From positions 7,150,423 through 7,173,887 of the forward strand of contig CM012955.1 of NCBI GenBank assembly GCA_000181795.3: 23,465 nt of DNA, written 5' to 3'. The number at the start of each line of letters is the position of its first letter. The first letter of the stretch is position 1. Position numbers and translations under genes: made by a program. Shown in pieces: positions 19,263 to 23,465 of the stretch. This stretch comes from Trichinella spiralis (Eukaryota > Nematoda > Enoplea > Trichinellida > Trichinellidae). Below the pieces are notes generated by a model, which saw nothing but the letters and a program-made list of their open reading frames with translations, ran no database searches and was not told the DNA's origin.

Positions 19263-20290
19263 AAAATTCTTACAATAATAACCAAGAAGTACATGAAATA
19301 AGATTATGAATAAATGAGAAGTAGTTCAACAATAAATGAAGTCCGTTTCACGTTCAGTTTGGCATACAGAAGCCGAATGAACGCTGCCCAATATAAAGGA
19401 AAACATTTCGGTCCGTTTATGGTCTTCCTTTCGCCTCATCCATATTTCCTTCTGAACGAATTCCACAGCCGTTTCGCAGAACACTCCATTAAACAGGATA
19501 ACAAAGTAGAGAAACTGTCGAAGTTCCTTTTCACTTCTTGCCGACTATGAGAGACTGCCAAGATCTTTGAAACGGATGACAGAACGAGATTCATAAGCGC
19601 TATTATCCACTATCCGCTTACGATAGACAACTCACACGAAACCAGTGTAGAGTAGACAGTCTACTTATTTTCTATCACGAGAATTTTCAACATATCTTTA
19701 TAAATAGTCTTTCACTGAATGGCAATTTCGAAGCAGTCTTTAAGCTTCCGTTGAGTTCATGCAAAACGATGGAAGACTCGCAAGACCTGTATAAATGATT
19801 CGTAGTCGCATTCATTGGCACCATTATTCTTCATTCGCTTCACATCATTCACGGGTGATCAGTGCAAAGTAGAAGATGTATTTATTTCATTTCATTTCAC
19901 GTTACAAAGAAATTCAACATTTCTCGTTGAATATAACCATCCAGTAGCATACAATGTGGCAACAATGTTTTAGTTCCAGATAATTTCTTGCGGCAGAAGA
20001 CCACTAGGATGGTCTTTGAAATAAACTACATAATATTTTTCATCAGCTCTATTCTCGATCTTCCACTTACAATCACTCTCGGCTCACAATAATAGAGTAG
20101 ATAGCATATTTATTTCCGGTAACTGTACCTACAGTAATAAATGACATGCAAGACCAAGAATAAATAATGATTCTGAAATATTATTAACAGCGCTTCGCCG
20201 TAGCGTCATAGTTATCTACTCCTTTCTACGACATTTTCACGTTTATTCTAGAACAAAATGTAATCTTTATTTATAAAATGCTTTTATCTT
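19263..20290 (+). repeat. Long direct repeat, copy 2 (longer)
   Basis: Second copy of the repeat at 17327-18067, with an extra middle part (19408-19693). That part contains a diverged tandem duplicate of a stretch found later in the repeat: TTCACTTCTTGCCGACTATG with GAGACTGCCAAGATCT around 19530-19570 parallels GATGGAAGACTCGCAAGACC around 19768-19790. Copy 1 therefore probably lost its middle, perhaps by recombination between the sub-repeats. The 78-codon + frame at 19314-19550 is not kept in copy 1 and is unlikely to be a gene. Confidence 0.88.
19699..19707 (+). promoter_or_regulatory. TATA-like box in repeat copy 2
   Basis: Same TATAAATAG with the following TCTTTCACTGAATG as in copy 1, lying after the segment that copy 1 lacks. 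Conservation in both copies is the only evidence. Confidence 0.3.
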
Positions 20291-20572
20291 GTGATTGATT
20301 TATCGCCACAGCTGCTGTTGTTTTTGAGGCTAAAAAATCGATATTGTTATTATTATTGAATCAGAGGACGATAGTAAATTATTTACTTGGGTTTTAGTTC
20401 GTTGATGAGAGAAGTCGTTGTATCAGTTCGCTCGTATTTACCTGTTGTTTGATTGTATATTCAATAAAATGTCCTCACGATTCTCAGATACGAAGCGAGA
20501 TTTTGTAAAAATTCTGATTTAGCGCAAAAGAAGACAGTTAACTGCAAACCCTAATTATCAATAATCAAGTGT

Positions 20573-20631
20573 AGTAGGCTTGCCCTGCGAGTCTACTCCA
20601 TTTTTTATTGCCACGAGCCGGGAGTAGCTCG
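20573..20631 (+). ncRNA. Hairpin, T-run, hairpin: possible small structured RNA
   Basis: 20573-20583 pairs with 20587-20597 over 11 bp (two G-U pairs) around a 3-base loop. A six-T run with flanks CCATTTTTTATTGCC follows at 20601-20606, then a second hairpin, CGAGC with GCTCG at 20614-20618 and 20627-20631. A U-run between two hairpins is the layout of the Sm site and 3' stem of spliceosomal and spliced-leader RNAs, but the U-run is followed by A rather than G, and no known snRNA sequence is recognised upstream. It may instead be a pol III stop or chance structure. Confidence 0.25.
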
Positions 20632-20695
20632 AAAAAGAAAAGGCTATCCTGAACTCATCCGCGTGCTATTTCCCCCATACTTCGTTCCCTTTTTT

Positions 20696-20850
20696 GTGAT
20701 TGGCTGTGAGATGATGGGTTGCACGCGATTCATCGGTAATTGGCTAATGGTTTCTACTACTTTATTAGCTAATCTTTATGATAAGTGATTGGGTGAATAA
20801 CTTTGCCATTTGACTAGCTATTAAGCTTTGATGAAGGATTGGGTAATTGT
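20696..20850 (+). repeat. Degenerate about 48-bp tandem units with ATTGG boxes
   Basis: ATTGG occurs in similar context four times: near 20699, 20739, 20788 and 20838, spaced about 40 to 50 bp. The last two units align as TTAGCTAATCTTTATGATAA then GTGATTGGGTGAATAA and CTAGCTATTAAGCTTTGATG then GGATTGGGTAATTG. This is either an old minisatellite or a set of inverted CCAAT boxes. No gene start is recognised beside it. Confidence 0.35.
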
Positions 20851-21800
20851 TGTTTATCAAGCCTTTTCCAAATATGGGTGCATTACCATTAAATTGCCTT
20901 ATATGCACATAAAGAAGCATTTACTATTTTTTAAGACACTGCTTTTTAAGATATGGTGTTCGCTATCTTTTATTGCGTTAAAGGAATTATAACAATAACA
21001 AAGTTAATATAATTAAAACTAATGTTTAACTTCTTTATATTTGCATATTGTTTGCGTATGTTGTTAAGAGGAGCATTTAACAAGATGTCTTGCAATATTT
21101 GAATATGGCTTTAAATATGTGGTTATCTTAGTTAATAACACTAATGATTCTTCAGTTTTACATTTCATTGTTCACATTATAAAATAGCATTCGCAGTGTT
21201 GAATTTTCTTTTTAATAGCTTATGCACCGTTCCGGTTGATTTGTTTAGCTGAGTTAGCTGCGTCAAGCTTTATGCCCAGCAGGATTTTACTTCCTGCTTC
21301 ATAGTGTACTTTTCGCTTACTCCAGTATTAGTAATAATGGAATCCATTTCCGCGTCCATTTTCTGTTCATTGCCGTCCAGTCCAGAAAGCCGTATCCATC
21401 ACAATTTCAGCAGGCAAATTTCGGATGATGATGTCTGATATTTGGTTCATCGGTTTCTTGTAATTACACATTACAAGAGGCCAACAAATACTGTGTTCCA
21501 TAGAATGTGCACTAACAGTTGTTTTGCTCATCAGCTAATAACACGCATACGCAAAGCACTGAACTCTGACACAAGACCAAAAGAAAAATAAAAGATTTGG
21601 CGAATTTTAAATATGATTTTATATAACCATTTTGCAACAACATTTAGTTTTCATTTTTCATTTTATCTACAACTGAAGATCAACTTTGATTGATCTTTCT
21701 TGTGGCACCAATGCCTTTTGTTGATGTTGACAGAAGATTATTAATCACAGACAAATGGCGCACATATGCTGACATCAAACAATGCGATGTCCACTGCAAA
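20850..21800. other. Stretch with only weak coding candidates
   Basis: A minus frame of 44 codons (21501-21367) starts MEHSICWPLVMCNYKK and contains ISDIIIRNLPAEIVMD; its base composition is less AT-rich than the flanks, so it may be an exon, but no family or splice partner is recognised. A + frame at 21690-21923 runs into dispersed segment A. The remainder is AT-rich and without visible features. Confidence 0.35.
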
Positions 21801-22092
21801 GTGAATTTGAAGCAGCTTCAAGCGCTTCTGTGCTTCGTTGGTGCTGTTCATTACTTTTTTTCTGCTTTCGAAGTGTTTCACTTTTATTTATCCATACGAG
21901 TGCATAAATACTGTTCAAAATAAATGTCAGTTGCTTTCATCATCATATAAATTACCTTCTTAGCTAACAATTAAATAAGATTTACGCCTAAGGTTTTTTT
22001 CTGTTTGACAGATATTGTTCTGATGAAGGCTAGTTGAAGGCTATTCAAGTACAAAGGGAAAACGTAAAATTGATAAATTGTCTACAGCTGCA
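21801..22092 (+). repeat. Dispersed segment A, copy 2
   Basis: Partner of 8471-8763 in the same orientation. Here it is followed directly by segment B in + orientation, whereas at 8.3-8.8 kb segment B precedes A and is inverted. The 3' end carries GTCTACAGCTGCAG, the inverted form of which borders the other copy. Confidence 0.8.
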
Positions 22093-22257
22093 GTTTTCAG
22101 CTAAAACTAGGAGTGGTGATTGCTGAATGTTAGCATCGAAATACTTTTCTGATTTTGCCTCCCTGTTCTCTGAAAATATTCCTGGTTTGCAAAAGAGTTT
22201 AATCTTTCCAATCTTTCTTTCGCTCCTGTTCACAAGAGTTATTGTTTTTCTTCTTAT
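22083..22257 (+). repeat. Dispersed segment B, copy 2
   Basis: Reverse-complement partner of 8296-8467. It contains an ATG at 22128 and a frame beginning MLASKYFSDFASLFSENIPG, hydrophobic afterwards, that parallels the copy beside the right arm. Similarity ends near 22257, just where the other copy continues into the large inverted-repeat arm, so this copy lacks the arm sequence. Confidence 0.8.
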
Positions 22258-23465
22258 GTTTTATTTAAATAAAAAATAAAATTTGGAATTCTGTTTAAAA
22301 TAAGCATCGGTAATTATACATTTTGTGTAAACTGATTAAATTTGTTTTTCAATATCTAAAGTAAAACCGACTACTGGGTTGATTAAAAATTAAAGTTGCA
22401 ATTCTTGTATTACGATGGTTCAACATTCCAGATCAAAAAGGATATGTTAGATTTCGAAATCATTTTACCAAACAAAACTGAAAGCAAAGAAAGTTATTTG
22501 TCATCTCAAGTTCACTCCATTATGGGTGTATCCATTATCTTGCTCTAGCACTGCATATGCTCTGCCAAATTATGATCACAGTTAATTACCCTGGTCAGCA
22601 GCCAAGGAGCATAAATTAATTGATCTTTCATGTGCTGCCAAAACTTTCATTCCCATTGTTGAGAGTGAACAATAATTGCGCAATATCATGGAGTTCACTG
22701 CCTTGGTCAGATAATGAGTTCATTTGAGAAAGCATTTGCAGCACTGTAAAAATTCCAGACCACCATTTATCGTGGCATGAATTTGTGGCTTGTTCATTTA
22801 AATGGCATCATAGTGCTCAGAAATACTGAAATACCAGCTACTGTAGCGTAGCGTGTAATGTTATGAAGCTTGTGGTGCAGTATGCACTGACTTCACATTA
22901 TATGGATGATCTGTGAAAATTTTCTCAGATGTAACGTAGCTAATGCACAGATTGAACTGAAAATGCTTTTGCCAGCTTAGGGGAAATTCAACTGCAGCAC
23001 ATGTTGGTTGTCTAGTGAAATTTCAGAAAATCCTTCGTGCTGAATGTTGACTTGACTCATGATAATCGCTGTACAACTTTCTTCACTGTCAAGCTAGTGA
23101 ACAAGACTAGCTCTGTTACCATCGTAAAGAGTCATTACATGTCAAATTATGAAAACTGAAAATGACTTAGATAAACACGTTTATTTAACATCGCTTTGTT
23201 CAGTTATCTCTTCTTCAGGCTGTTCATTTGTTACTTCTATACTTTTGTAGAATAATGCAATTAGATAATAAAGATATTTAATTTGAAAAGAACAAGACCG
23301 TGAATTCCATTTTTCAATTATTTCACTCCTCAGTGCTTATCATTAGCTTGTGCTATTTTCCGTGTCGAAGGTTTGAGACGTGTTTCCGAATGATGGGAAT
23401 AAATAATAATGATAAATATCTCAAAGCTTATTTGAGTTCGTATCTCAAAGAACCGATAAAAGCCA
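22258..23465. other. Right end, no secure feature
   Basis: The last 1.2 kb contains no long open frame. Around 22880-22920 a short + translation gives HYMDDL, as in the catalytic site of reverse transcriptases, and later weak similarity to BEL/Pao elements; if real this is a heavily broken retroelement fossil, but the match is too short to call. AATAAA-like signals occur near 22270 and 23397 without a gene to attach to. Confidence 0.3.

Noticed and set aside
22860-22930. Short HYMDDL reverse-transcriptase-like motif
   Set aside because: The match is six residues with only vague similarity around it; at most a heavily decayed retroelement fossil, not enough to call.

Overview
The window looks like AT-rich metazoan nuclear DNA: genes are split by short GT-AG introns (61 to about 200 bp), they sit far apart, and much of the rest is transposon debris and diverged repeats. 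A mitochondrial ribosomal protein gene of animal type, an achaete-scute-type bHLH gene, BEL/Pao-, hAT- and pogo/Tigger-type remnants and very short 5' ends behind splice-acceptor-like sites are all compatible with a nematode, possibly of the Trichinella/Trichuris side. That placement is inference, not proof. Nothing bacterial, viral-genome-like or CRISPR-like is seen.

Layout. 1-1.1 kb: a broken BEL/Pao reverse-transcriptase fragment between two copies of a 38-bp sequence. 1.5-1.73 kb (-): a small Cys-rich open frame. 2.0-2.8 kb and 7.5-8.3 kb: two arms of a large inverted repeat, each carrying the same small putative gene (53 codons, one intron). Inside the 4.7 kb spacer lie a membrane-segment exon, the 3' exons of mitochondrial ribosomal protein S15 (+), a convergent WAP-like Cys-rich gene (-) and a decayed hAT transposase (-). 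8.3-8.8 kb: a dispersed repeat that recurs, rearranged, at 21.8-22.3 kb. 10.55-11.36 kb (-): a decayed Tigger/Jerky-like transposase with its catalytic core missing. 12.0-13.0 kb: a foldback element of two about 335-bp inverted arms. 13.1-13.8 kb (+): the best gene in the window, an achaete-scute-family bHLH factor whose start codon lies on a tiny first exon. 14.07-14.70 kb: a complete non-autonomous pogo-type element with 22-bp terminal repeats and TA duplication. 15.9-16.9 kb: small exon candidates on +. 17.1-17.3 kb: a GC-rich island. 17.3-20.3 kb: a long direct repeat in two diverged copies, each with a TATA-like box. 20.57-20.63 kb: a hairpin/T-run/hairpin structure that might be a small RNA. 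The last 1.2 kb shows almost nothing secure.

The supported genes do not form an operon or pathway; S15 and the WAP-like gene are convergent neighbours, the bHLH gene stands alone behind a foldback element. Secure calls are bHLH, S15 3' exons, hAT, Tigger, the pogo-type MITE and the repeats. The small genes are candidates. No clear new system was found; the most unusual items are the gene-carrying inverted repeat, the segment found in opposite orientations beside the same neighbour, and the structured element at 20.6 kb.
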